A DNA stretch of 34,880 nucleotides from positions 1 through 34,880 of the IMG/VR virus record IMGVR_UViG_3300010885_017259; one strand, 5' to 3'. Positions 21,037 to 33,100 of this stretch are shown here, one piece after another (position 1 is the first letter of the stretch; each line of letters starts with the position of its first letter). The notes under the pieces are model-generated. The model did no database searches. It was not told the origin of the DNA and was given only the letters and a program-made list of their open reading frames with translations. The position numbers and the translations under genes were made by a program. Origin of the DNA: a virus.

Positions 21037-23088
21037 ATGGCACAAAATCGTTTACAGGTAACAGACCTTGATTTCGATACAATCAAGACCAACCTAAAAT
21101 CATTCCTAAAACAACAAACTGAATTCCAAGATTATGATTTTGAGGGTTCTGGTTTAAATGTTTTGGTTAATCTTTTAGCTTACAACACACACTATAATGC
21201 CTACTATCTAAACATGGTTGCCAACGAGGCATTCTTAGATACTGCCTTGTTGCGTGATTCTGTGGTTTCTCATGCCAAGACATTAGGCTATGTGCCTTAT
21301 TCTAAAACTGCACCTACAGCAACTATCAACCTAACAATCAATAGTGGTAACACAACATTGGATACATTAACTATTCCAAAGGGATATGTTTTTAATTCTA
21401 AGTTGGTAGATAAACGTATTTTTGGTTTTGTGGTTATGAATGGCGTTACTGTCACAAAATCTGACACCAGTTATTACTTTGAGAATTTAGAAATCAAAGA
21501 AGGCCAGTTATTGAATTACACTTTCAATTATGATGAGAGTGCTAATCCAAAGTCAATATTTACTTTGCCTGATATGGACATTGATACATCCACAATTACT
21601 GTATTGGTAAATCCATCCACAAGTAATACATCAACCACAGTTTATAACAAAGTAACAGATATTTTAGATGTTGGTGCTGACTCTGCCGTATTCTATTTGC
21701 AAGAATCTAAAGGCGGAAAATATCAAATCTATTTTGGTAATGGAACTGTTGGTCGTAAGATTGAAGATGGTTCTGTAATTTCAGTTGGCTATTTGTCAAC
21801 AAACGGCACGTTAGCCAACAAGGTTGATGGTTTCGGAATGTCTTCTGCCATTGGCCCTTACAGTACCGGTGTAATTCAAGTTGTTTCTGTTGCAGCTGGT
21901 GGCTCAGATAGAGAAACAGTTGATGAAATTAAATCAGCATCACCAGTTCAATTTGCCACGCAGAATCGTTTGGTCACCAAAGTTGACTATGAGTCTTACA
22001 TTAAGAAAAATTATCCAAGTATTGATTCACTATCAGTATGGGGTGGTGAAGATGAAATTCCACCAATCTATGGTAAAGTATTGATTTCTTTGAAACCAAA
22101 AGAAAACTACTATATCACAGAAACAGAAAAAACAAGAATTATCGATGAGATTATTAAACCAAAGGCCATCGTTTCAGTTAGTGCTGAAATTCGTGACCCT
22201 GAGTATTTGTATTTGATTCTAAACTCGGTTGTGAAATATGATGATAGAAAAACAACTCTTAATGAGAATACATTAAGAACTTCAATCAGGAACGCAATCA
22301 TTGGTTACAAAAATACTTACCTTAATAAATTTAATAGTATTTTCGCTCTCTCGAAATTACAAGACGAAATTGACCGTGTTAGCTTTAATGGTATCATTGG
22401 TTCAGAAACGATTGTCCGCTTACAGAAAAGATTTCAACCAGAAGTAGGAACAACGTCTAATTATACTATTAATTTTGGTGTGCCATTACATCGTGGCACA
22501 ATCACAAACAGAATGACCTCATCGGAGTTTACTACAGTTGATAGTAGTGGTGTTAGTCGTACTGCTGTCATTGAGGAAATTCCACAATCTTCAACAGGCA
22601 TTTCTTCTATCGAAATCTCAAACGCAGGCTATGGTTTTCAAACTGTGCCAACGGTAACAATTACTGGAGATGGCGTAGGCGCAACAGCTGTGGCCGTAAT
22701 CCAAAATGGTAGAATTGCAGAAATTAAAATGACAAACCGTGGCGTTGACTATAGCCGTGCGGTTGTTACAATCACGGCCGGCGGTGGTTATAACGCTGCT
22801 GCAGCGGCTGTGATTGACACAAAAGTTGGAACAATTAGAACAATCTATTACGATAGTACCGCCAATAGACAAGTTATAAATCCAAGTGTGGGTACAATCA
22901 ATTACTCCACTGGTGTTATCACTATTAACGATTTGAAAATTCTAGCAGTTGCTACTTCAGATGGTTTAATTCGTTTGAGTTTAGAATCTGAATCAGGTAT
23001 TATCGAATCTATTAGAAACACTATCATTACAATTGATGAGACCGACCCAGCAGCAGTTGCTACGCAATTATTAAAAGTTAATTCGTAA
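21037..23088 (+). CDS. 6: Baseplate wedge protein gp6 (baseplate J family)
   Basis: A 683-residue protein (T4 gp6 is 660). N-terminal LQVTDLDFDTIKTNLKSFLK and GLNVLVNLLAYNTHYNAYYL, then NEAFLDTALLRDSVVSHAKT (about 66-86), and ESYIKKNYPSIDSLSVWGGE near 313-332 are gp6/gpJ signatures. gp6 forms the iris-like ring that changes diameter during baseplate switching. Residues about 520-600 carry a GxGY-type repeat insertion (ISNAGYGFQTVPTVTITGDG; ITAGGGYNAAAAA) that is not part of T4 gp6. It overlaps the next gene by one base. Confidence 0.92.
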   Translation: MAQNRLQVTDLDFDTIKTNLKSFLKQQTEFQDYDFEGSGLNVLVNLLAYNTHYNAYYLNMVANEAFLDTALLRDSVVSHAKTLGYVPYSKTAPTATINLTINSGNTTLDTLTIPKGYVFNSKLVDKRIFGFVVMNGVTVTKSDTSYYFENLEIKEGQLLNYTFNYDESANPKSIFTLPDMDIDTSTITVLVNPSTSNTSTTVYNKVTDILDVGADSAVFYLQESKGGKYQIYFGNGTVGRKIEDGSVISVGYLSTNGTLANKVDGFGMSSAIGPYSTGVIQVVSVAAGGSDRETVDEIKSASPVQFATQNRLVTKVDYESYIKKNYPSIDSLSVWGGEDEIPPIYGKVLISLKPKENYYITETEKTRIIDEIIKPKAIVSVSAEIRDPEYLYLILNSVVKYDDRKTTLNENTLRTSIRNAIIGYKNTYLNKFNSIFALSKLQDEIDRVSFNGIIGSETIVRLQKRFQPEVGTTSNYTINFGVPLHRGTITNRMTSSEFTTVDSSGVSRTAVIEEIPQSSTGISSIEISNAGYGFQTVPTVTITGDGVGATAVAVIQNGRIAEIKMTNRGVDYSRAVVTITAGGGYNAAAAAVIDTKVGTIRTIYYDSTANRQVINPSVGTINYSTGVITINDLKILAVATSDGLIRLSLESESGIIESIRNTIITIDETDPAAVATQLLKVNS

Positions 23089-25592
23089 TGTCAGATTTTA
23101 AAAATTCAATTCTTGTAAATCAACAAGTTCCTGAGTATGTTCGGGAAGAATATCCATTATTCGTAAACTTTTTAGAAGCTTACTATGAGTTCCTTGAAAC
23201 TAAACAAGGTACTCAACAAAATGATTTGGTGACTCAGGCTAAAAGCCTAAGATATGTTTCTGACGTAGATGACTCAATTGATGCGTTTGGAGAAAGTTTC
23301 GTATCAAACTTTGCAACGCTTTTGCCACAAGCAGAACAAATTGATAAGGCATTTTTAATTAAGAATGTTTTGCCATTGTACCTTTCAAGAGGTAGTGAAA
23401 AGTCTTTCAGTCTATTATTCAAAATCTTATATGGTGAAGAAGTCCAATTTACTTTACCAAAAGACAATATTCTTAGAGCTTCGGTTGGTGATTGGGATGT
23501 TGAAAATGTACTTAGAATTGATATTGATGTTTATTTAACATTTGTTGATGACGTAGAAACAACCACATTTTACTTAGCACAACAGGCACTTATAACTGAC
23601 ATTCGTGTATATGAAAATGGTGTTTTGTTGAATAGTGGATATGCTGTACGTAAAGAAACTAAAAAATTAATCTTTTATACTGCACCATCTGTAGGAACAG
23701 TTGTCAAAGTATATTATCCAAGTTTTGACTTTGACGCATTTAATTCCAGAAGAATTATTGGTACAACATCTGGTGCCAGTGCAATTGTTGAACGTGCCGC
23801 ACCAAGATTGATTACACAACAAACAGCCATTGAATTATACATCAATACCAAGAATTTAGATGGCACATTCCTAAATGCTGAAGAAATTACCTGTGAGATT
23901 ATTGGTGATGATGGAACAACATTAATCACCATTGGTTCTAACACCATCTCTACTGTTAACCTAATCAATGTTATCAATGGTGGCGCAAGTTACAATATTG
24001 GCGACCAAGTTCCAATTAATGGTGGCGGTTTTACAACCAGAGCAGAAGCTATAGTTAATTCTATTTCAACAGGTTTTGTGGACGCAATGAATGTCCGTTT
24101 TGGTGGTGCAGGATTCCAATCAGGTGATGATTTTAAAGGATTTGGTCCAAGTGGTACAGTTGTTACTGGTGCGATTAATACGGTTGACACAAGCGGTACA
24201 CTTAGTCCAAACACATTCACTTTGTTTACTGATGTTATCTCTACGTATTCTAGTATATTAATTTCAAATACAAACTACGGATTTCCAGCTAATGTAATTC
24301 CAACTGGTGAAAATGCAAGTACAAGAATTGTTGATGCGTTGTCCAGAACAACATTGACCTCATTAGGTCCAATCACCAATGTATCCATTCTTTCATCAAA
24401 TTCTTCAAGTAATAATATAACATATAATGCTAACAGTCCTTTGGCTATTGCTAACACAAACGTTAGATTAAAAGACTTTGGTTCTTTAGGTAGGATCAGA
24501 ATTAATGCTGGCGGTCAAGGTTATAAAAAAGGCGATGAAGTTGTCTTTGGTGTAAACCCACCATCAACAACAGGTGCAGGTGCTGCAGCTGCGGTAACTA
24601 ATGTCAGTTCAACGGGTGCAATTACTAGGATTGAATTTGGTCCTTCCAGAATTCCAGGTACCGCAAACGCATCATCTGGTGGTATTATAGTTACTGGCAC
24701 TGGAACAAACTTCACATCTGATTTGTTCGTTGGTGACCAGATTATGATTAATTTGGAAGCTCGTTACATTAACAGTATTACATCAACAACATCGTTCAAT
24801 GTCAATGTAGCATTTACTAAAACATCCACATTCGCAAAAGTTGGTGTATATGACCGAGATTTAATTGGTGGCCAAGGTTACGTACAAGACAATTTCCCAT
24901 CTATTACCATTTCTTCTGCAAACACATCAGCAGTAAATGCTAATGTGCAGATTGTTTCTATTATGGGCGACTCAGAGTTTATTAGTGGTAACACATCTAC
25001 AGTTGTTGGCCAGATTCAATCAATTCGTGTGACTGACACCGGTTCGGGATATGAGTTCTTGCCTGCGGTTGATTTATCACAGTCTGGAGATGGAACTGCG
25101 ACTGCTGAGGCTGTGATTGAAAGGTCTTATGTTTCATTCCCAGGTAAATGGAATAGTTCAGAAGGTATTCTGTCCTCATTGGATAGAAAACTTGAAGGTC
25201 TAAATTACTACATGGACTTTGTCTATGTGACATCCGTACAAGTTGAATTCTCCAAATATAAAGATATCTTAAAAGGATTGTTACATCCAGCTGGTTTCAA
25301 ACAGTATGCTGAGTATCCAATCAACAAGGTTATTGACACAAACGTTAGTATATCCTCAAGTAAAGTTACTTCAGTTTCTGGCACAGTCAATGTCAATAGT
25401 TCTATCCACGTAACGGGCACTTTGACCAAATTTGTTACGGCCAACAGTCGTGGCATCCTAACAGTTGGTTCAAACATTTCTGTAAATAACCAAATCAGAA
25501 CAGTTAATGCTATTACAAGTAATACATCTTTAACTGTATCCAGTGCATTTACAACCAATGCCAACACACAATCTTTGATAATTGTAACATAA
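23088..25592 (+). CDS. Large baseplate wedge protein in the gp7 position
   Basis: An 834-residue protein. The N-terminus VPEYVREEYPLFVNFLEAYY (residues 13-32) is a pattern known from aquatic myovirus virion proteins. A helical domain with FLIKNVLPLYLSRGSEKSFS and LLFKILYGEEV follows. Residues about 300-700 contain repeated Gly-rich units (GGASYNIGDQVP, GGAGFQSGDDF, GGQGYKKGDEVVFG, GGQGYVQDN, TGSGYEFLPAV). Two segments share the VTGTGTNF...GDQI pattern. Its place between gp6 and gp8 is that of T4 gp7 (1032 residues), but I see no direct sequence match to gp7, so homology is not claimed. Confidence 0.8.
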   Translation: MSDFKNSILVNQQVPEYVREEYPLFVNFLEAYYEFLETKQGTQQNDLVTQAKSLRYVSDVDDSIDAFGESFVSNFATLLPQAEQIDKAFLIKNVLPLYLSRGSEKSFSLLFKILYGEEVQFTLPKDNILRASVGDWDVENVLRIDIDVYLTFVDDVETTTFYLAQQALITDIRVYENGVLLNSGYAVRKETKKLIFYTAPSVGTVVKVYYPSFDFDAFNSRRIIGTTSGASAIVERAAPRLITQQTAIELYINTKNLDGTFLNAEEITCEIIGDDGTTLITIGSNTISTVNLINVINGGASYNIGDQVPINGGGFTTRAEAIVNSISTGFVDAMNVRFGGAGFQSGDDFKGFGPSGTVVTGAINTVDTSGTLSPNTFTLFTDVISTYSSILISNTNYGFPANVIPTGENASTRIVDALSRTTLTSLGPITNVSILSSNSSSNNITYNANSPLAIANTNVRLKDFGSLGRIRINAGGQGYKKGDEVVFGVNPPSTTGAGAAAAVTNVSSTGAITRIEFGPSRIPGTANASSGGIIVTGTGTNFTSDLFVGDQIMINLEARYINSITSTTSFNVNVAFTKTSTFAKVGVYDRDLIGGQGYVQDNFPSITISSANTSAVNANVQIVSIMGDSEFISGNTSTVVGQIQSIRVTDTGSGYEFLPAVDLSQSGDGTATAEAVIERSYVSFPGKWNSSEGILSSLDRKLEGLNYYMDFVYVTSVQVEFSKYKDILKGLLHPAGFKQYAEYPINKVIDTNVSISSSKVTSVSGTVNVNSSIHVTGTLTKFVTANSRGILTVGSNISVNNQIRTVNAITSNTSLTVSSAFTTNANTQSLIIVT

Positions 25593-25595
25593 ATA
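25588..25595 (+). promoter_or_regulatory. NATAAATA late-promoter-like element before gp8
   Basis: CATAAATA, matching NATAAATA with one mismatch from the T4 octamer. It overlaps the stop codon of the upstream gene and lies six bases before the gp8 ATG. No Shine-Dalgarno is visible before that ATG. Part of the match comes from the TAA stop, so chance is possible. Confidence 0.4.
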
Positions 25596-25601
25596 TAGTT
25601 C

Positions 25602-27167
25602 ATGGCAACAAATTACACATCAAAAAAACTACCTTTGAATAGTGCTGAGAGGTTTAAAAACTCTTTTAGCGATACTAATCCATCAATTGAATACGTCTTC
25701 ATTGGTGGCCACTTGGCATATGCTAATGAGGCATCTCCAAATTCAATCGTAGAAACCATCTCAAATGAAAAAACAGTTTGGGACAATATGTTTGCAGCTA
25801 AAAAGATTACTGCAAATGACGTAGAACATGTCATTCCAAGAGTTAATTGGACGGCAAATACAAAGTACCGCCAATATGACGATACTATCGATTTGGGAGA
25901 TTTGATTACATCTAATGTAAGTCAGAATCTAAAGCCAATGTATGTTATTACCACGGCTAAGAATGTTTACAAGTGCCTGTCTAATAATTCAACGGCTAAC
26001 TCCACAATTGAACCAACAGGTGATTACACCACTTCAAATGGTGTTATTTCAACTGCCGACAGTTATATTTGGAAGTACATGTTTAATGTGCGTTCTTCCA
26101 ATAAGTTTTTAACTAACGATTGGATTCCAACACCAACAAGGTCTGAAACTGCAAGCACATTGTCTGACTATAGTTTAGATGATACAGGTGTGGTTGCTGG
26201 CGAGGTAACAACCGTGGTTATTCAAACTGGCGGTACAGGTTACTATCATAACGTTATTACTTGTTCTGCTTTTGGAACAGGTTGCACAATTCTAACATTG
26301 GCCAATACAACTAATGTTTCTGCTAACATGTCTGTTGCGGGAACAGGTATTCCAGTTGGTGCATTTATCTCCAACTTAGATTCACCAAACAATAAGATTA
26401 CATTGTCTTCTGCCACTACGGCTAATGGCGGTGGTGCCGCATCAGCAAACAATTTGTCTATCTCTACAAGAATTTACTTTGACGGAGATGGCACTTTGGC
26501 AGCTGCATCAGCAACTGTCTCTAATGGTGCAATCAATAAGATTACAGTAACTACGATTGGTGCTGGTTATACTTATGCTAACGCCATCATCTTTGGTTCT
26601 GGAACTAATGCAACTGCTCGTTGTATCATTGCACCAAAATATGGCCATGCAAAAAATCCAATTAAAGATTTGCTTGCTACAAACGTAATGGTTGCAAGCA
26701 AGATTGGTGAAGTTGATTCTACAGAAAGTGGTTTAATTTCTGTTGATACTTCATTCAGACAAATCGGCCTGCTAAGAAACCCACATAAATATGGCGTTAC
26801 ATCGGCAGCAAACAATTCTACAGCTAATGCTGTTATTTCACAGGCGAGAACTATTACATTGACTGCGGGTTCATCATATTCTCTTAATGAATATGTTTAC
26901 CAAGGTGCTTCAGTAAATACAGCAACAGCATATGGTTATGTTTATTCTCAGACCTCTACATCAGTTAAATTGACAAGAACACAAGGAACATTTGTGGTTG
27001 GTGCTTCTTTAACTGGAACAACTTCAGGTGTATCGAGAACAATCGTTTCACAAACAAATCCAGAATTCGAACCCTATTCTGGTGACATTCTCTATGTTGA
27101 GAATGCGGCCAAAACTGATAGAGCAGATGGCCAAGCAGAAAATATTAAATTTGTAATACAGTTTTAA
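25602..27167 (+). CDS. 8: Baseplate wedge protein gp8
   Basis: A 521-residue protein (T4 gp8 is 334). The N-terminal 170 residues carry gp8 signatures: PSIEYVFIGGHLAYANEASP, VWDNMFAAKKITANDVEHVI, PRVNWTANTKYRQYDDT, then VYKCLSNNSTANSTIEPTG and SYIWKYMFNV. gp8 is a dimeric wedge protein bound to gp7 and gp10. The extra length comes from GxGY-type repeat insertions (GGTGYYHNVITC, GAGYTYANAIIFG) at about 205-345 and a strand-rich C-terminal part that ends in DILYVENAAKTDRADGQAEN, also typical of gp8. Confidence 0.92.
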   Translation: MATNYTSKKLPLNSAERFKNSFSDTNPSIEYVFIGGHLAYANEASPNSIVETISNEKTVWDNMFAAKKITANDVEHVIPRVNWTANTKYRQYDDTIDLGDLITSNVSQNLKPMYVITTAKNVYKCLSNNSTANSTIEPTGDYTTSNGVISTADSYIWKYMFNVRSSNKFLTNDWIPTPTRSETASTLSDYSLDDTGVVAGEVTTVVIQTGGTGYYHNVITCSAFGTGCTILTLANTTNVSANMSVAGTGIPVGAFISNLDSPNNKITLSSATTANGGGAASANNLSISTRIYFDGDGTLAAASATVSNGAINKITVTTIGAGYTYANAIIFGSGTNATARCIIAPKYGHAKNPIKDLLATNVMVASKIGEVDSTESGLISVDTSFRQIGLLRNPHKYGVTSAANNSTANAVISQARTITLTAGSSYSLNEYVYQGASVNTATAYGYVYSQTSTSVKLTRTQGTFVVGASLTGTTSGVSRTIVSQTNPEFEPYSGDILYVENAAKTDRADGQAENIKFVIQF

Positions 27168-27176
27168 AGGCAATTT

Positions 27177-30100
27177 ATGGCGCAGAACTACAATGTTAAT
27201 CCCTACTATGACGACTACGATGAAACCAAACAGTTTTATCGTATCTTGTTTAGACCAGGTCGTGCAGTCCAGGCTCGTGAATTAACACAGTTACAAACAT
27301 CACTACAAAAACAAATTGAGCGTTTTGGCCAAAGCATCTATAAAGAAGGTTCAATCGTTGTTCCTGGTGGTCAAGCTGTTGATAATAAGTACAACTATGT
27401 TAAATTGACGGCATCATATGGTGCTAATACTTCTGACACTAAAATTTCTTCGTTGATTAATGGAACGATTAGAGGTTTAACTTCTAACGTAAAAGCTATT
27501 GTTGTTAATTCTATCAGTTCAACATCTGGTGGTGACCCATCAACCATTTACGTAAAATATACAGCATCACAACCATATTCTGGTGGTTCTAACACAGTCT
27601 TTCAGGCTGGTGAGTTAATTACCACACAATCAGGCAATGTGACATTACAAGTTGCAGCTACTACTCCAACTGGTGTAGCTACTGCGTTTTCTGTATCATC
27701 TGGTGTTGTATTCACTAAAGGTGTGTTTGCTTATTTTGATAGTCAAACTTTAATTGCAGAAAAATATGCTTTGGCCAATAATACTATCATTGGTTTCCAA
27801 GTAACAGAATCAACTGCTACATCTGCACAATACACTTCATTACTCGACCCAGCTGTTGGTGCAAGTAACTATATTGCCCCTGGCGCTGACCGTTATAAGA
27901 TTGCATTGGACTTGGCTACACGTCCTGTCACATTTAATGCTAACGATGACCCTAACTTCATTGAATTGATTAAAATTGAAAATGGTGAAGTCATTTCTCA
28001 GAACTTGGATCCACGATACAGTATCTTGGGTGACACATTTGCTAGAAGAACATATGATGAATCTGGCAACTACATTGTAAAACCTTACACATTGAATATC
28101 ATTAACCACTTGAAGACCAGTAATGTCTCAAGTAATGGTTACTATGAGGCTGCTAATGGTGGTGATGATAACAAGTTAATGACTATCATTCAGCCAGGAA
28201 AAGCATATGTTCGTGGTTATGAAGTTGAGAACATTCGAACAAAATATACTATTGGAAATAAAGCTAGAGATTATGCTAACGTAAATAATGGTGTAGTTAG
28301 CACAACAATTGGTAATTATATTTACGTCACTGGTTTGAGTTCAATTCCCGATTTGTCGTTGTTGCCATCTGTGTCATTCTATGACCGATATACTGTGACT
28401 GCTGGTTCTCCTAGTGGTACTTCTATCGGTACTGGTAAAATTAGAGCCATGGAATTTAGTTCTGGAACAGCAGGCACTACAACTGCAATTTACAAGTGCT
28501 GGTTGTTTGATGTTTCTATGACGCCTGGTTATGTCTTTGAACGTGATGTTAAACAGTTATTTGTTGATAATGCTGGTTACGTAGATTTTACTGCTAACAT
28601 TTCACCAACACAAATTGCACTATCTGGTTCTGTTTCAACAACAAACGGAAGTAATGTAATTACCGGTGCTGCTACATTGTTCTCTAATGAAATAACAGCT
28701 GGCGACTATATTTCAATTAACAGTTTATCTTATAGAATTACATCTGTTACTAATGCGGTTAGTTTGCTTGTAGCTACAGCGCCAACAGCAAATCAAAGTG
28801 GTTTAATTGCTTACTATGATACAGCTGCATATAATGACACACAATACTTGGCGCATTTGTTTGAGTTGCCATATTCAACAATTAAAACAGTTGACCCAAC
28901 AAACTTAGAAACTTCTTATGGCGTTAAACGTTCATATGCAAGAACATTGTCTTCAAATACAGTAACAATTTCAGCTGGTACTGATGAGACATTTGACAGT
29001 ATTGCTACATCTTCTTACATCTTAGTTGTTAAGAGTGGTACAAACGCTGGTCAGTATTTGAATCCAACAACTTTTGTGACACGAGCAGTTGGCGGCACTT
29101 CTGTTACTATTAACCTTGCTGCTTTGTCAAACTCGCCTGCCAATGTATCAGCCTATGCTACTGCTGACGTGGCACTTGTTGGCAAACTTACAAAGACAAA
29201 TACTGCGGCAGACAAGAAAACTAAAACTTTGGTGTCTGGTGCCACAATTGATTATACCGATGCCAATACTGCTCAGGCAACTGTCGTGTCTTTAGGTAAG
29301 GCTGACGTCTATAAACTAACATCTGTAATGATGTCTCCAGATGCGTTTGGAACTGCGTTTAACACGACTGGAGACGTTGACATTACTGACAGATATGAAT
29401 TAGACAATGGCCAAAAATTAACGTATTATGGCCTTGGCAAAGTTAGACTGAAAGCTGGTTCACCAAAACCGACTAACCCAATTCGTATTACCTTTGATTA
29501 CTTTACCCATGGTTCTGGTGATTACTTCTCGGTAAACTCATATACTGGAATTGCCTACAAAGATATTCCTACATTTACCGATAATAGAAAAACTTACCAA
29601 CTAAGAGATTGCTTGGACTTCAGACCAAGAATCAATGATGCTGGCACAGGATTCACTGGAGCTGGTGCTGTTGTAAACGACTTCATTGATCCATCTAGCG
29701 ATGTTCTAACTGATTATTCTTATTACTTGCCAAGAACTGATAAGATTGTCCTCGATAAGAATGGCATATTTTCTATTGTTGAAGGTATTAGTTCTTTAAA
29801 TCCTAAAGAGCCAAATGTGTCTGATGATACAATGCCTTTGTTTGTAATTAAACAAAAACCATATGTGTTTGATATTACTTCTGATATTGAAGTAACAACT
29901 ATCGATAATCGTAGGTACACAATGCGTGACATTGGTCGTATCGAAAACCGTGTTAAAAATTTGGAATATTACACAACATTGAATTTGTTGGAGAAAGACA
30001 CACAATCTTTACAAATTCAAGATTCAAATGGTTTTGACCGATTCAAAAATGGTTTTGTTGTAGATAACTTTGCTGGCCATGGTGTTGGTGATGTTTATAA

Positions 30101-33100
30101 CCGTGACTATGGTGTTTCTATTGATTACACTAAGAAAGAATTGAGACCTCTTTCCAAAACACAATTTGTTCCGTTGCAAGAAATTAATTTAACAACACCA
30201 GCAAGAACTGCAAACAATTATGTTTTAACAAACGATTTGATTACTTTGCCATATACTGACGTTTCATACATTAAAAATGAAAAGGCAAGTAAGACAGAAA
30301 ACATTAACCCATTTAGTGTTATCACATGGACTGGTTCTATCAAGTTGGATCCACCATCAGATATCTGGTTTAGTGAAGAAGAATTGCCGATGGTTGCTAA
30401 AAATGAAAATGGCAACTATGACCAATTCGGTGCTACCTCACAATCTAAGGGTACATATAATGCAGTTTGGGGTAATTGGAGAACCAACTATTACGGCAGC
30501 CAAAGAACAGACGATAGGACAGGTCTTGACTATGCTGTTTCAGAAGGACAAGATACTAAAACAAACAATGATTTGGTAACAAATTCTGCTCTTGTTCCAA
30601 AAATGCGCTCAGTAAAAATTACATTTACTGCTGAAGGAATGAAACCTAAGACAAGAGTTAATATATTCTTCGATAACATCAATGTTACAAACTATTGTAA
30701 TAGCATCAATACAAATCCTATTGGCGCTAACTCTGCATTGGCCGCTGCAGCTACTGCAAACTCACAAAACTTGATTACTGATGAAACAGGTAAACTTACA
30801 GGTGAGTTTCACTACTTAGCTAATTTGTTTAACTTGCCAACTGGTGAATCAACGTTTGTCGTAACAGATTCTACAGCTGGTGGTACTGACTTTGAAACTT
30901 TTGCTGTTGCAAAATTTAACTCAAATGGCCAGTTGATTAAGAAACCGATTCCAGCTGCACAAGTTATTTTGGAACCACCTCCAACTTATGTTGCATCGGC
31001 ATATGTTGCTGAATATGTTGAACCAGATCCTGCTCCAGCTCCTGTGCCGCCAACGCCAGATTATCTGGATGTGACTTATCGTTACGCCTTTGGCCGCAAT
31101 CCTGCACCTAATGAAAAACAATATTGGTATGATTCTTTTTCTAAGCAAGTTACCAACAAAGGTTATGCAAGTATTAATGCTTTGATTAGCGCTTCTAGTG
31201 TTGCTGGTGGCGCTTTTGTTGACGTTGGTGCAATTTCTCCTGACTTAATTACAGTTGGCGATTATAATACAGCAGCTGCTGATTTGTATGCACTTACGAA
31301 ACAAATTACTGATGCAGGTATTAGGAATAATGAACAAGGCAGAAATGGTGTTAACGGAATTACGGAAATCCATTTAAACAATGGCGGAACAAAAGAAGTA
31401 GCTTCTGATTTTACAGCTAAACAAATTACATATGCAATTGCAGCTATAAACGGTGCTGTACCTAACGCAACTAATACAAGTAATTATTGGAAAGGTGATG
31501 CTCAGTCAGCTGTACTTACAACAGTTAAGGCAGAGCCCACTGCTGGTTATTCTTATGGTGCAAATTGTTTGTCTGCTGGTGGCATGGACCCATTAGCGCA
31601 ATCATTCTTTATCAATACACCAATCTACTTGTCTAAACTTGATGTTTACTTCTCAAGTAAAGATGATACTATTCCAATGCGTGTTCAAATTCGCAAAATG
31701 GAAAACGGTGTTCCTGGTTCGTTTATTTTGCCATCATCTGAAGTTGTTGTTTATCCTTCTAATATTAATACATCAACTGACGGAAGCACAGCAACATCAA
31801 TCAGTTTTGAAAGTCCAGTATTCTTAGATTCTGGTGAATATGCCTTCGTTCTATTGTCTGATTCTATTAACTACAGAGTTTGGATTGCACAAGTTGGTGA
31901 ATATGACATTTTAACTAATGCATTTATTTCTGAACAACCATATATTGGTGTATTGTTCAAATCACAAAATGCTTCAACGTGGCAGGCTGACCAATTTCAA
32001 GATATGAAGTTTAATTTGTATCGTGCTGAATTTAATACATCTGTAACTGGTGTTGTTGAGTTTAATGTTGATGATGGATATTATGACGGAATCTCTTTGG
32101 GTATTGACCCATTTGAGGTTTACGCAAACTCAAATATCATGCGTGTGATTCATCCAGCACATGGCCAAGTTACAGGTTCTTCAATCAAACTTAATGGTTT
32201 CCCATTAAATGGTAATCTGATTAATTCATCTGCTAACTCTAAGTTCTTTGGTATCAATGTAAGTTCGTTGAATTCTCAAACATTCACAATTGATAATGTA
32301 ACATTAGATTCATACACAATCACATTGCCATCTAATGTGTCGAATGCTATTACGCAAACAACACGTACTGGTGGTGCTAGCATTCAAGTTACATCAGACT
32401 TTGCATATGACACTTACTATCCTGTAATCTCTGCCGTTGTGCCATCCGGTACAACATTGGTTAATAAGATTAAGACGACCAGCTCATCCACATATGCCGT
32501 TGATTCTGCATTCACTACAATTGCATTAGATGATGTAAACTTTAATTCTACTAAGACATTGGCAAGTAATGTGAATAAACAAGTTGCAATGAGCAACACT
32601 AATCCGTTTATTCATAGAATTGAGTTCTCAACGTCTTCTAGCTTGGTTTCACCAGTAATTGACACTAAACAAATTGGTGGTGTGTTTGCTCGTAACTTGA
32701 TTAACAACCCAACTTACAGCACACAAAATAAAATCTCTGCAAATGATATTGTTACTATTGCTAATGCTAATAACATTATCTTTACTCAAGTGTCTGGTGC
32801 TCAAGGCCTGATTACACTATCTGGTTCACAAGACAAGATTAATGCTACATCAATTATTAAGGGTACATACATTAATGTTACCGCTAATAACGGTGTAAAT
32901 GCTGGTCAATACCGAGTGATTGATGTTACAAACGCTGGTGCAAATATTTCTGTGTATAATGTAAGCACACAAAACGTATCCACAAATGCAACTGCAACAT
33001 ACACTATCACAAATGGTAGAAATTTCATTGCAGAAGAAGCCGCATATGATGGATCAGCCTACTCTAAATACATTACAAGAGAAATCGACTTTACTAACCC

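Noticed and set aside
25223-25603. Minus-strand ORF of 126 codons at the end of the gp7-position gene
   Set aside because: It is antisense to a well-supported structural gene, with Val/Leu/Thr-rich composition typical of a shadow frame.
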